Part shown: positions 53,808 through 62,737 of the stretch, piece by piece
How positions within the stretch are numbered: position 1 is the stretch's first letter
How the letters are laid out: every line of letters begins with the position of its first letter
NCBI RefSeq assembly: GCF_030056665.1
Contig: NZ_JASHIG010000036.1
DNA length: 64,000 bases
Reading direction: 5' to 3' (one strand)
Origin: Flectobacillus roseus
GTDB lineage: Bacteria > Bacteroidota > Bacteroidia > Cytophagales > Spirosomataceae
Made by a program: the position numbers and the translations under genes
The notes under the pieces: generated by a model
Seen by the model: the letters and a program-made list of their open reading frames with translations, nothing else
What the model was told of the DNA's origin: nothing
Databases searched by the model: none

Positions 53808-53845
53808 AAAAAACTGCGTTAGAGATATCTTTAACGCAGTTTTTT
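53808..53845 (+). terminator. Terminator after the M1 peptidase gene
   Basis: Arms 53808-53821 and 53832-53845 pair perfectly over 14 bases, with T6 at the end, immediately after the stop codon. Inner bases can extend the stem. Confidence 0.8.
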
Positions 53846-54135
53846 AGTTTTACCCTATAAAAAATTCACCTCTAATAATCCTCATCGAAGTGGATATTCC
53901 TACATGAGTGTAATATATCTTGAGTTATTCCATGTAGATACATATTTTTGCACTTCCGATATTTCCTATCAATACTTTATACTTAATAAATTATCTTACG
54001 ACGCCCTGATTTGGACAAACCTTACTACCGCTAAGAGTTTATCGAATCTTCTTTTTGTACATTCTAGAACCAACTTACATCCTTACATTTAGGTTCGAGG
54101 ATTACAGCTCTATTCATCCTTTTATTAAACAACCA
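53846..54135. other. Long leader region of the TonB-dependent receptor gene
   Basis: The gene-free stretch between the M1 terminator and the receptor start. It contains the promoter at 53920-53950 and then about 180 bases of presumed leader. No riboswitch fold or small gene was recognised in it. Confidence 0.5.
53920..53950 (+). promoter_or_regulatory. Promoter of the TonB-dependent receptor gene
   Basis: TTG at 53920-53922, 20 bases, then TATTTTTG at 53943-53950. This implies a leader of roughly 180 bases. Confidence 0.6.
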
Positions 54136-57102
54136 ATGAAAAACATCTTTACTAAAAGCATCCTTGCTTTGGGATTGATGCTATGCGCTTTTGCGTCATT
54201 TGCTCAAACCAAAATCACAGGTAAAGTAACCGATGCATCCACTAATGAAGTAATGGCAGGCGTAAACATTATGATTAGAGGAAAAGTGACGGGTACAACT
54301 ACCAACCTTGATGGAACATTTACACTTTATACCCACGCTCCTCTACCTTTCAAACTAGCTATTTCTTTCGTGGGCTACAAAACCCAAGAAATTGCCATAA
54401 CTGATTCTCAAGCGAAATTAGATATCGCTATGACAGAACAAGTTACCCAAGGAGAAGAGGTGGTTGTATCGGCTGCCCGTGTGGAGGAAAGTGTAATGAA
54501 GTCACCTGTAACTATTGAAAAAATTGACATTCGTTCGATTCAATCTAATCCTTCATTCAACTTTTTAGAAAGTTTGAAATACCTCAAAGGGATTGATTAT
54601 ACAACGCAATCTATGTCTTTCACCTCTATCAACGCTCGTGGTTTCAACGCCAATGGAAACAACCGACTAGTACAATTGGTAGATGGTATGGATAATCAAG
54701 CTCCCGGGACCAACTTCTCGGTAGGAACAATTGTAGTAACCTCTGATATTGACTTAGCAAGTGCCGAATTTTTACCTGGGGCAGCCTCTGCGCTTTATGG
54801 ACCAAATGCACTCAATGGTATTTTGTTGATGAATACCAAAAGTCCATTTTTATACAAAGGCTTAAGTGCCAACCTCAAAACGGGTATCATGCATGAGAGC
54901 AACCGTAGTCAACCCAACAGTTCATTCTATGATTTCAGTATGCGTTGGGCACAATCGTTCAATGATAAGTTTGCGATGAAAGTTAACTTCTGGTACATTG
55001 GTGTGCCAAGAGACTGGGCAGTAAGTAATACATTGAATATGAATGATGGTTTGACGGGTAAAACAAATCGTATGACAGATCCAAACTACAACGGTGTCAA
55101 TGTATATGGAGATGAAATTTCACAAGATTTGCGTTCAATAGCAGATAAAATGGTAGCGGCAAATCTTCTTCCAGCTTCATCAGCGTCTTTGATTCCGTAT
55201 GGTACTATGGTGAGTCGTACAGGATATAATGAATTAGATTTGGTTAAACCTGAAGCGAAAAATATTCGTACCAGCGTGGCATTGCATTACCGATTGACCG
55301 AAAATATTGAAGCTATTGGACAATTTATGTATGGTAGTGGAACGTCTGTTTATATGGGTTCTGACCGTTATTCACTTAATAACTTCGATGGTTTACAAGC
55401 TAAACTTGAGTTGAAAGGTTCTAACTTTTATGTGCGTGGATATACTACACAAGAACGCTCAGGTAATACCTTTGCAACGGGTGTATTATCTCAAATTCTC
55501 AATGAAAGTTGGGGCGGAGGAAGTGCTACTTGGTATCCAACCTACGTAGGAGCTTATTTGAAAGCTTTACAATCAGGAAGCAATGCCATTACGGCACATA
55601 ATCTAGCACGTGGTGTAGCCGATACTGGTCGACCACTACCAGGTTCTGCTGTATTTAACGCATTAACAGCCGATATTAAACATGTAAATATTGCAGCAAC
55701 TGACAATGTATCATACCCATATGGAGGCGCACACCTTTATGACAAAACCAACATGTATCAGTTGGAAGGTATGTACAACTTCAAAAATGAGATTAAGATT
55801 GCTGAGGTAATTGTAGGAAGTAACTACCGTATGTATGACCTAAACTCTGGGGGTACATTCTATCCTGATAAAGATGGAAAAGGGATTCAAGTAAATGAGT
55901 GGGGTGCATACTTACAAGCAACGAAATCGTTTTTCGACGAGAAATTGAAAATTGTAGCCTCAAGTCGTTATGACAAAAACCAAAATTTCGAAGGACAATT
56001 TTCTCCACGTGTAGCTGCAGTAGTTTCTCCATGGAAAGAGCATTCTTTCAGAGTATCGTACCAAACAGGTTTTAGAATTCCAACGATTCAGTCGCAGTAT
56101 GTAGACATCAAAGCACCTCAGGCGATTGTTATTGGTGGTTTGGGTAACTATGCGACCAAATATGGTCTGAATTCAACAACAAATCCTGCATATACTGTAA
56201 CTACTGTTAAGGCTTTTGGTGCTCAAATTCAGGAAAGAGCTACAGCCTTAGCTCCTAGTATTGCCACAGGCTTGCAAGCAGAAGCGCAAGCCAATCCTCA
56301 AGCCTTTGCCAACAAATATGGCGTAGCACCATCGGCAGCATCTATTGCTGATTTGACGACTAAACTAGCAACTCAACAAGGAACACAAGCGGCTTTTGCT
56401 TCGGGTGTCCTAAAACCATACGAGTTTAAACCTTACAAGCCAGAAATTGTACAATCTTATGAAATTGGGTATCGTGGTTTGATTGCTAATGCTTTGTATA
56501 TCGATGCCAGTTATTATTACAATCAATTCAAGAATTTTGCCTATCAAGAAACCTTGATGCAATCTACTACAGGAACGCCACTTGGTTTACTAAGCGAAGG
56601 TACTCGTCAAATTTACTCGATGCCTGCCTCTTCACAAGGTAAAGCAGTGACTGAAGGTTTTGCGGCTGGTGTAGATTATCGTTTGCCAAAAGGTTTCTTA
56701 ATTGGTGGTAACGTTTCTTATAACTCGTTGAAAGAGTTTGACCAAAATATCATTGACCAAGGAGGAACAGCGGCATTCAATACGCCGAAATTCAAGTATT
56801 CTGCTTCAATTGCTAACCGTGAACTTGGCAAATCTGGCATTGGTTTCAACGTAATTTGGCGTTACCAAGATGCCTTTTTGTGGCAGTCGGGTATCGTTGC
56901 AGGATATGATTCGAACGCTACCATTGTTCCAGCTATTTCTACTTTTGATGCACAGATTTCGAAGAAAATTTCTAGCTTAAAGTCTATCCTAAAACTAGGT
57001 GCAACGAATATTCTAGGAAAATCATACTTCACAGCTTATGGTAATCCAAATGTAGGTTCAACCTACTTCTTGTCATTAACATTTGATGAGTTGACAAAAT
57101 AA
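54136..57102 (+). CDS. TonB-dependent receptor with carboxypeptidase-regulatory-like domain
   Basis: This protein is 988 residues from the ATG at 54136, the start that opens a signal peptide ending FASFAQT; an upstream in-frame codon at 54055 is rejected. A regulatory-like domain (KITGKVTDASTNEVMAGVN, about 22-105) is followed by the plug (EEVVVSAARVEESVMKSPV, then LVQLVDGMDNQAPG and LYGPNALNGILLM) and the barrel. An Ala/Gln-rich insertion (about 692-757; LQAEAQANPQAFANKYG) lies in what should be an extracellular loop. It lacks the SusC-type DEVVVVGYG signature and has no SusD partner, so it is more like a cofactor, siderophore or peptide receptor. The substrate is unknown. Confidence 0.9.
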   Translation: MKNIFTKSILALGLMLCAFASFAQTKITGKVTDASTNEVMAGVNIMIRGKVTGTTTNLDGTFTLYTHAPLPFKLAISFVGYKTQEIAITDSQAKLDIAMTEQVTQGEEVVVSAARVEESVMKSPVTIEKIDIRSIQSNPSFNFLESLKYLKGIDYTTQSMSFTSINARGFNANGNNRLVQLVDGMDNQAPGTNFSVGTIVVTSDIDLASAEFLPGAASALYGPNALNGILLMNTKSPFLYKGLSANLKTGIMHESNRSQPNSSFYDFSMRWAQSFNDKFAMKVNFWYIGVPRDWAVSNTLNMNDGLTGKTNRMTDPNYNGVNVYGDEISQDLRSIADKMVAANLLPASSASLIPYGTMVSRTGYNELDLVKPEAKNIRTSVALHYRLTENIEAIGQFMYGSGTSVYMGSDRYSLNNFDGLQAKLELKGSNFYVRGYTTQERSGNTFATGVLSQILNESWGGGSATWYPTYVGAYLKALQSGSNAITAHNLARGVADTGRPLPGSAVFNALTADIKHVNIAATDNVSYPYGGAHLYDKTNMYQLEGMYNFKNEIKIAEVIVGSNYRMYDLNSGGTFYPDKDGKGIQVNEWGAYLQATKSFFDEKLKIVASSRYDKNQNFEGQFSPRVAAVVSPWKEHSFRVSYQTGFRIPTIQSQYVDIKAPQAIVIGGLGNYATKYGLNSTTNPAYTVTTVKAFGAQIQERATALAPSIATGLQAEAQANPQAFANKYGVAPSAASIADLTTKLATQQGTQAAFASGVLKPYEFKPYKPEIVQSYEIGYRGLIANALYIDASYYYNQFKNFAYQETLMQSTTGTPLGLLSEGTRQIYSMPASSQGKAVTEGFAAGVDYRLPKGFLIGGNVSYNSLKEFDQNIIDQGGTAAFNTPKFKYSASIANRELGKSGIGFNVIWRYQDAFLWQSGIVAGYDSNATIVPAISTFDAQISKKISSLKSILKLGATNILGKSYFTAYGNPNVGSTYFLSLTFDELTK

Positions 57103-57130
57103 ACACTTTTTACAAACTAACACATCTATT

Positions 57131-57164
57131 CGGGTAAAGGAGAAATCTTTTACCCGTTTTTTTA
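57131..57164 (+). terminator. Terminator after the TonB-dependent receptor gene
   Basis: cgggtaaa (57131-57138) and tttacccg (57149-57156) form an 8-base-pair stem followed by T7. Confidence 0.8.
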
Positions 57165-57280
57165 TTCACGACGTTCTATTTTGAGTATATAATCCTTTCT
57201 TGAGCCCTATAGTTAAAACACTTAATAATCGGTAATTCCATCATTCAGCATAAACGGCTGTTCTCAATGTTAAATTTTTA

Positions 57281-58297
57281 ATGAAAACACTTACCTTATT
57301 ACAACCTGAATCTTTTGCGTATTCTGATACAGAAAAACCTTCTTCTCTCCTCCCTAATGAAGTTTTAGTAAAAGTCCATAAAATAGGAATTTGTGGTACC
57401 GACTATCATGCTTTTTGGGGCAGACAACCCTTTTTTCAATATCCACGTATTTTGGGACATGAATTGGGTGTTGAAGTAATCGCTATTGGCTCGGAAGTTA
57501 CAGCAGTATCAATTGGGCAAAAATGTGCGGTAGAACCCTATCTTAATTGTGGTAAATGCTGGGCATGTGAACGTGATTTGGGCAATTGCTGCGAAAACCT
57601 TCAGGTAATGGGCGTACATACCGATGGTGGTATGCGTGAATACATCAAAGTGCCTGCTCACAAACTTCATGTTTCTGATAAACTGAATTATGAGCAGTTG
57701 GCATTGGTTGAAACTCTTGGTATTGGTGCACATGCAGTCGAAAGAGCCAATGTGCAATCCAACGACTTGGTATTGGTTGTTGGCGCAGGTCCTATTGGTT
57801 TATCAGTTCTTGAATTTGTCAAGCTTCGTGGTGCTAAAGTAGCCGTAGTTGACAGAAACACGCAGCGATTAGATTTTTGTTTAGAACATAAAAAAGCGGA
57901 TGCTAGTATCGTTGCCAATGACCAAACGGTAGAACAAATTTTGGAAGTATTTGGAGGTAAAATGCCGACAGTAGTTTTAGATGCTACAGGAAGTCCAGCT
58001 TCTATGCACCAGTCCTTCAATTATTTGGCAGCAGGCGGACGATTGGTATTTGTAGGATTATATCAAGGTGACTATCAGTTCAACGACCCAAGTTTTCATA
58101 AAAGAGAATTGACCATCATGGGTAGTCGTAATAGTAAACCTAATAACTTCAAAGAAATTATTGCTGCCATGGAAACTGGCGAATTATCGGTTGATAGCTG
58201 GATTTCACACCGTATTACCTTTGAAGAAGTAGCAGAACAATTACCGAAATTATATACAGAACCTTCGCTAGTCAAAGCTATTATTTCTTGGGAGTAA
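57281..58297 (+). CDS. Zinc-dependent medium-chain dehydrogenase (LgoD-like)
   Basis: This 338-residue MDR-family dehydrogenase has the catalytic zinc ligands (ICGTDYHAFWG, GHELGVEVIAIG), the four-cysteine structural zinc site (NCGKCWACERDLGNCC) and the NAD-binding VVGAGPIGLSVLEF. CGTDYHAFWGRQPFFQYPRILGHE and MGVHTDGGMREYIKVP, read as separate stretches, and HKRELTIMGSRNSKPNNF closely recall E. coli LgoD (YjjN), an L-galactonate 5-dehydrogenase. Related enzymes oxidise other sugar acids or polyols, so the substrate is a guess. It stands alone. A link with the GH95 enzyme, which might release L-galactose or L-fucose, is possible but not shown by position. Confidence 0.8.
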   Translation: MKTLTLLQPESFAYSDTEKPSSLLPNEVLVKVHKIGICGTDYHAFWGRQPFFQYPRILGHELGVEVIAIGSEVTAVSIGQKCAVEPYLNCGKCWACERDLGNCCENLQVMGVHTDGGMREYIKVPAHKLHVSDKLNYEQLALVETLGIGAHAVERANVQSNDLVLVVGAGPIGLSVLEFVKLRGAKVAVVDRNTQRLDFCLEHKKADASIVANDQTVEQILEVFGGKMPTVVLDATGSPASMHQSFNYLAAGGRLVFVGLYQGDYQFNDPSFHKRELTIMGSRNSKPNNFKEIIAAMETGELSVDSWISHRITFEEVAEQLPKLYTEPSLVKAIISWE

Positions 58298-58578
58298 AAT
58301 ATTCATATTTCGGATAAGTAGGAAAACGTTATTAGTTAACAGTATATTGGTTATTTGAAAATATTCATAATCAAAAGATTAAAACAAATTTTGCCTCAGA
58401 TATACTATTAATTTAATCTTTCCTATTAATTAAGACATCCATTTAAGAAATATTGTTAATGGGTTTTGCGTGTTGAGTAAGTCAAGACGTAGATATTTGA
58501 GACATCCTTTAGGCAATTTAATACTTATGTTATCAAACTTTACCCTTGCGCAAAGCCCTAAACAACGGAATTTTTCGT

Positions 58579-58992
58579 CTAATCAATTACCTCAAGACCA
58601 TCATAAATCGGGAAGTACTCATCAGTACTAAGTATAGGCATTTTTTCTACCAACGATTGTGAGATAATCAGTAAATCGAATGGGTCTCCATGAGGTTTTA
58701 GACTACCTTGCTTAGGATAAATTTTAGGTATCTCTGTAATTTTCGCTATATGCTCTTCTTTTACAGATAAGATGTTTATTCCTAAGTCTTTAATTTTATT
58801 TAGGGCATCATCTATAGAATATTCGATTGGCGAGTTACCTTTTCTAATTTTAACTGCCATTTCATGAAAGCTTGAAATACTTGCCCAAAGAGTGGATTTT
58901 GAGGATAATATATCCTTTTGAGATTTTGAAAGTCTAGAACTATCATTATTCAGAATAAAAATAATAATGTTTGTATCTAATAGGTAAGCCAT
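58579..58992 (-). CDS. PIN domain toxin (VapC-like)
   Basis: This 137-residue PIN-domain protein is probably a ribonuclease toxin. The acidic active-site set is present: Asp6 (YLLDTNI), Glu44 (SSFHEMAVK), Asp103 and Asp106 (HGDPFDLLII) and Asp124 (LSTDEYF). It belongs to the group with the HGDPFDLLIISQS motif. The gene starts immediately after the stop codon of a 51-residue gene, the expected antitoxin. The pair would be autoregulated from the dyad at 59163-59175. Length is normal. Confidence 0.88.
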   Translation of the reverse strand: MAYLLDTNIIIFILNNDSSRLSKSQKDILSSKSTLWASISSFHEMAVKIRKGNSPIEYSIDDALNKIKDLGINILSVKEEHIAKITEIPKIYPKQGSLKPHGDPFDLLIISQSLVEKMPILSTDEYFPIYDGLEVID

Positions 58993-59148
58993 TTACTGTT
59001 TTTGTAGCTTCTGTAAATTCTGTTGATGTATTTTTTTAAGCCTTTCGGTATTCTTTTTTCTCTCCTCAGGTGTATGGAGTTCATGCTCTTCCAATAGCCC
59101 CTTGTAAGGACTTTTCTTTGAGGATTTATTTTGAGGATTGACCGTCAT
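58993..59148 (-). CDS. Putative 51-residue antitoxin partner of the PIN toxin
   Basis: A small frame reads MTVNPQNKSSKKSPYKGLLE at its start and continues with EEHELHTPEERKKN and a Lys/Gln-rich helix ending LQKLQKQ. Its stop codon abuts the PIN toxin ATG with no intervening base, the usual arrangement of a coupled toxin-antitoxin operon. The highly charged, probably disordered C-terminal half fits a toxin-binding tail. I do not recognise a VapB-type DNA-binding fold (AbrB, ribbon-helix-helix or Phd) in it, and it is short for one, so it may be a new or reduced antitoxin type. A -7 box and dyad lie just upstream. Confidence 0.7.
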   Translation of the reverse strand: MTVNPQNKSSKKSPYKGLLEEHELHTPEERKKNTERLKKIHQQNLQKLQKQ

Positions 59149-59162
59149 AACTATTTCGTATT

Positions 59163-59179
59163 TTTGTACTACAAATATA
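59163..59179 (-). promoter_or_regulatory. Promoter and dyad of the toxin-antitoxin pair
   Basis: On the minus strand TATATTTG (59172-59179) matches the -7 consensus. The perfect dyad tttgta-c-tacaaa (59163-59175) overlaps its downstream end and the expected transcription start, a good place for autorepression. Confidence 0.6.
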
Positions 59180-59312
59180 GCGATATTTTAAATTTGTCAT
59201 GACTTTTATAACCTAGCACCTACCTGATAACTACATCTTAAATTTGATCATTCCTCACACCGAATAACTTTAGAAATAGCAAATCAGAATTGGCTTAAAA
59301 AACACAAACTCA

Positions 59313-59648
59313 TCAACTATTCAATGCACATTTACTAGATTTCATAATAAACCTTACTCCTAGAGGTGCTTCTAGCGAAAAGCCTCCCCCCTTACCTGGC
59401 GATACATCCAACGTTAGTTCGGTATCCTTCCAAAAAGCCAGCTGGTCGTTGGTGGTATAAATAGCACAATCGCACACATCCCCCAATTTAATATCCACCT
59501 CTCCTAACCGAAACTCTCCTAATTCATAGCATTGGGGCTGAGTTCCATCACAGCAGCCTCCACTGATATGGAACATCAATCGCCCATGTCGATTCTGCAA
59601 TTGCCGAACCACATCTTTTGCCAAAGCTGTTATCTTGATTTGATTCAT
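59313..59648 (-). CDS. DUF779 family protein
   Basis: This 111-residue protein matches DUF779: HGRLMFHISGGCCDGTQPQC near the start, YELGEFRLGEVDIKLGDV in the middle, and ELTLDVSPGKGGGFSLEAPLG near the end. Its cysteines (GGCCDGTQPQC, VCDC and a late C) could bind a metal or form a redox site. DUF779 genes are known to lie next to acetaldehyde-type aldehyde dehydrogenase genes, as here, and are suspected accessory factors, but the biochemical role is unknown. It follows the dehydrogenase gene by 128 bases on the same strand, with a long imperfect inverted repeat in between. Confidence 0.9.
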   Translation of the reverse strand: MNQIKITALAKDVVRQLQNRHGRLMFHISGGCCDGTQPQCYELGEFRLGEVDIKLGDVCDCAIYTTNDQLAFWKDTELTLDVSPGKGGGFSLEAPLGVRFIMKSSKCALNS

Positions 59649-59668
59649 AACTTCAATTTTGAATCTTG

Positions 59669-59774
59669 AATGAGTGAATTGTGAATTACAAATTATACAT
59701 AAAGAAGGTATATAGTACCCCTATGCAGTATTTGTTGCAACTATTCACAATTCACCATTCACAACTAACTCATT
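59669..59774. repeat. Imperfect inverted repeat between the aldehyde dehydrogenase and DUF779 genes
   Basis: gtgaattgtgaat (59674-59686) pairs exactly with attcacaattcac (59743-59755), and aatgagt (59669-59675) with actcatt (59768-59774). The right side contains a second ttcac-like repeat. It may be a remnant of a small mobile repeat or a processing hairpin. Confidence 0.55.
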
Positions 59775-59776
59775 GT

Positions 59777-61297
59777 TTAAAAGAACCCTAGTTTATTTTT
59801 GTTGTTTGACAACAAGATATTTTTCGTTTGACGATATTGGTTCAATGACATTTTGTGCGTTTCACGACCGAAACCTGACTTTTTATAGCCTCCAAACGAA
59901 GCATGAGCTGGATAAGCATGGTAGCAGTTTACCCAAACACGACCCGCTTGAAGCTCTCTTGGCACGGTCAATAATTCGTGTGCGTCGCGTGTCCAAACAC
60001 CAGCACCCAAACCATACAAACTGTCATTGGCAATGGCAATAGCTTCTTCAACAGTTTTGAAAGTAGCAACAGAAGCAACAGGTCCGAAGATTTCTTCTTG
60101 GAAAATACGCATCTTGTTATGTCCTTTGAAAAGCGTTGGTTTGATGTAATAACCCTCTGGCAAGCCATCGATGTATTGTGAAGCACCACCTGTCAACAAC
60201 TCAGCACCTTCTTCTTGACCGACTTCGATATAACCTAAGATTTTATCAAACTGTTCTTTCGAAGCCTGAGCACCCATCATGGTATTTGGGTCAAGCGGGT
60301 GTCCCATTTTGATTTTTTCTACTCTTTCAACTACTCTTTCGATGAATTTTTCATAAATACTTTCATGCACTAACATACGTGATGGACAAGTACACACTTC
60401 ACCTTGATTTAAGGCAAACATCGCTGCACCTTCCAAACATTTGTCAAAAAACTCATCATCCGCATCCATAATACTTGGGAAGAAAATATTGGCAGATTTA
60501 CCACCCAACTCCATCGTTACAGGAATAATGTTTTCGGAAGCATATTGCAAAATCAAACGACCTGTTGATGTCTCTCCTGTAAAGGCTACTTTTGCTATTC
60601 TAGGCGATTGCGCTAAAGGCTTTCCTGCTTCTACACCAAAACCATTAATGACGTTTACGACACCAGCAGGAAGAACATCCTGCAATAATTCCATGAGGAC
60701 TAACAAACCAACGGGAGTTTGTTCGGCTGGTTTCATTACTACAGTACAACCTGCGGCCAATGCTGGACAAAGTTTCCATGCAGCCATCAAAAGTGGGAAA
60801 TTCCAAGGAATAATCTGACCCACAACACCAATTGGCTCATGAATGTGCATAGAAATTGTATCGGCATCTAGCTCTGACATTGTTCCCTCATCTGCACGCA
60901 AAACACCTGCAAAATAACGGAAGTGATCTATTGCCAAAGGAATATCAGCAGCCATTGTTTCACGAACAGGCTTGCCATTGTCAATGGTTTCTACTGCCGC
61001 CAAATATTCAAGATTTGCTTCCATTACGTCAGCAATTTTCAATAAAATATTACTACGATATGTCGCCGACGTACGAGACCAAGTAGCAAAAGCTTTATGA
61101 GCTGCATCCAACGCCAACTCAACATCTTCTTTGCTCGAACGGGCTACCTCCGTAAAAGTGCTACCATCTACTGGAGAAGAATTTTGAAAGTACTCACCTT
61201 TCACAGGTGCTACCCATTCTCCGCCAATAAAGTTTTCGTATCTCTCTTTGAATTGTGGACGTGCCACCAAATTGCTCACTTCTACTGTTGTTTCCAT
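59777..61297 (-). CDS. Aldehyde dehydrogenase (AldB/ExaC type)
   Basis: This 506-residue NAD(P)-dependent enzyme oxidises aldehydes to acids. The catalytic Cys302 lies in QGEVCTCPSRML, whose CTCPSR context is that of AldB/ExaC acetaldehyde dehydrogenases. Other motifs are IPWNFPLLMAAWKLCPALAA, FTGETSTGRLI, VTMELGGKSANI with the general-base glutamate, and EEIFGPVASV. Length is normal. It shares a strand with the DUF779 gene and is divergent from an AraC gene, a recurrent three-gene arrangement. A role in oxidising acetaldehyde from ethanol or other alcohols is likely. Confidence 0.93.
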   Translation of the reverse strand: METTVEVSNLVARPQFKERYENFIGGEWVAPVKGEYFQNSSPVDGSTFTEVARSSKEDVELALDAAHKAFATWSRTSATYRSNILLKIADVMEANLEYLAAVETIDNGKPVRETMAADIPLAIDHFRYFAGVLRADEGTMSELDADTISMHIHEPIGVVGQIIPWNFPLLMAAWKLCPALAAGCTVVMKPAEQTPVGLLVLMELLQDVLPAGVVNVINGFGVEAGKPLAQSPRIAKVAFTGETSTGRLILQYASENIIPVTMELGGKSANIFFPSIMDADDEFFDKCLEGAAMFALNQGEVCTCPSRMLVHESIYEKFIERVVERVEKIKMGHPLDPNTMMGAQASKEQFDKILGYIEVGQEEGAELLTGGASQYIDGLPEGYYIKPTLFKGHNKMRIFQEEIFGPVASVATFKTVEEAIAIANDSLYGLGAGVWTRDAHELLTVPRELQAGRVWVNCYHAYPAHASFGGYKKSGFGRETHKMSLNQYRQTKNILLSNNKNKLGFF

Positions 61298-61640
61298 GTT
61301 GTTAAATTGAGTTAAAAGGATTTTGTGTTGTTTGATGTTTCAAAATTCTCATTTTATTCTCACTTCAATCTTCACTATCGCATCATGTTTCTACAATAAA
61401 ATATCATATTTAATCTTGACAACTTACTATTTGTTAAATTGTATAGAATAAAGCTGAAATAGGAAATAAAAAAGACGTATTCACAGACAAAAAAGGTATT
61501 TTGGTAGTAAATTGTACCATCAAATACAATCTTATCTTGTTTTTGTGAGTTTTATAAGCAGTGTGTTAGCTTTCAAAAAGGAGTAGTATTCCTCATTTTG
61601 AATGTTATCAATCCCCGATAATTAAAGAGATATTCTGGTC
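61298..61640. other. Divergent control region between aldehyde dehydrogenase and AraC genes
   Basis: This 343-base AT-rich gap must hold two promoters. I see near-matches to the -7 consensus (for example TATCTTGT near 61533) but none exact, and no strong hairpin. An AraC site is expected here but cannot be picked out by eye. Confidence 0.4.
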
Positions 61641-62576
61641 ATGGAAAAGAAATTTGCGCCACAAACCCAAGCATTAACCAGTTTGAGACAACTCCAGACG
61701 CTAGTAGAGCATCGTTCGACATTCAACTTGAATCATTGTGAGTTGAATATCTTCGAAACTCATCAGCAAAGCGAAAGAGTCAGTCTGAAATTTAATGACT
61801 TGGTTTTTACTGCTATGCTTCGAGGCAAAAAGGTGATGAATCTTTTTGGAGATAAGCGTTTTGACTACCTGCCAGGAGAGTCGGTGATTGTACCTTCCAA
61901 CGAAGAGATGATTATCGATTTTCCAGAAGCTAGTTTACATACACCTACGCAGTGTATTGCTCTGGCTATTGATGAAGAAAAAATCAAAGAGACGGTAGAT
62001 TTACTAAATGAAAAATATGCTAAAGTTGAGCAAAACGAACTTTGGGATATTGACCTCAATCGTTTTCATATCAAGAATACCCAAGAGTTAGCCAGCACTA
62101 TTGATCGGTTGGTATATGTTTCCAAAGAAAATAATGTATCCAAAGACCTGTTTGCCAATTTTGCACTACAAGAATTATTGCTTCGCCTTATGCAAACGCA
62201 AGCCCGTGTATTGATTTTTGACAATTATCTGCAATACATCAATACCAATCGCTTCGCTCATGTGGTAAAATATATTCGTGAAAATTTGGCAGAAAACCTC
62301 ACTATCGAAAAACTAAGCGATATGGCTTGTATGTCGAAAGCGCATTTTTTCCGTAGCTTCAAACGTGAGTTTGGGTTAAGTCCTGTCGAATTTATTATTC
62401 AAGAAAGAGTAAAGTTGGCCAAAAAGCTACTGGCCGACCCAAGTACTAGCGTAACAGATGCTAGTTACCGAGTGGGCTTTCAGAATGTCAATTATTTTTG
62501 TACGATTTTCAAAAAATATGAAGGTACAACACCTACTTACTTCAAGAAAAATCTTCCTATTCTAAAAGCTTCATGA
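61641..62576 (+). CDS. AraC family transcriptional regulator
   Basis: This 311-residue regulator has an N-terminal sensor domain (about 40-190; LKFNDLVFTAMLRGKKVMN, YLPGESVIVPSNEEMIIDFP) resembling the AraC_N family. A C-terminal AraC DNA-binding domain follows (about 210-311), with both helix-turn-helix units (LTIEKLSDMACMSKAHFFRSF, then VTDASYRVGFQNVNYFCTIF). It is divergent from the aldehyde dehydrogenase and DUF779 genes, and this neighbour pattern makes it their probable aldehyde- or alcohol-responsive activator. Length and key positions are normal. Confidence 0.9.
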   Translation: MEKKFAPQTQALTSLRQLQTLVEHRSTFNLNHCELNIFETHQQSERVSLKFNDLVFTAMLRGKKVMNLFGDKRFDYLPGESVIVPSNEEMIIDFPEASLHTPTQCIALAIDEEKIKETVDLLNEKYAKVEQNELWDIDLNRFHIKNTQELASTIDRLVYVSKENNVSKDLFANFALQELLLRLMQTQARVLIFDNYLQYINTNRFAHVVKYIRENLAENLTIEKLSDMACMSKAHFFRSFKREFGLSPVEFIIQERVKLAKKLLADPSTSVTDASYRVGFQNVNYFCTIFKKYEGTTPTYFKKNLPILKAS

Positions 62577-62737
62577 AATTGATTTCATGACAATGTTTCA
62601 TCGCTACCCTACTCATCAGCACGGATTATTTGTCAAATAATTTGCATTTACGCAAAAGGAGTGGAAAATTCATGTTTTGATTTGCACCAGAATGAAATTG
62701 ACTGATTCAACAATTCGTTCATAAAATCCTTTCTTAA

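Noticed and set aside
53904..54092. 62-codon frame before the TonB-dependent receptor
   Set aside because: It contains the receptor promoter and reads as leader sequence.
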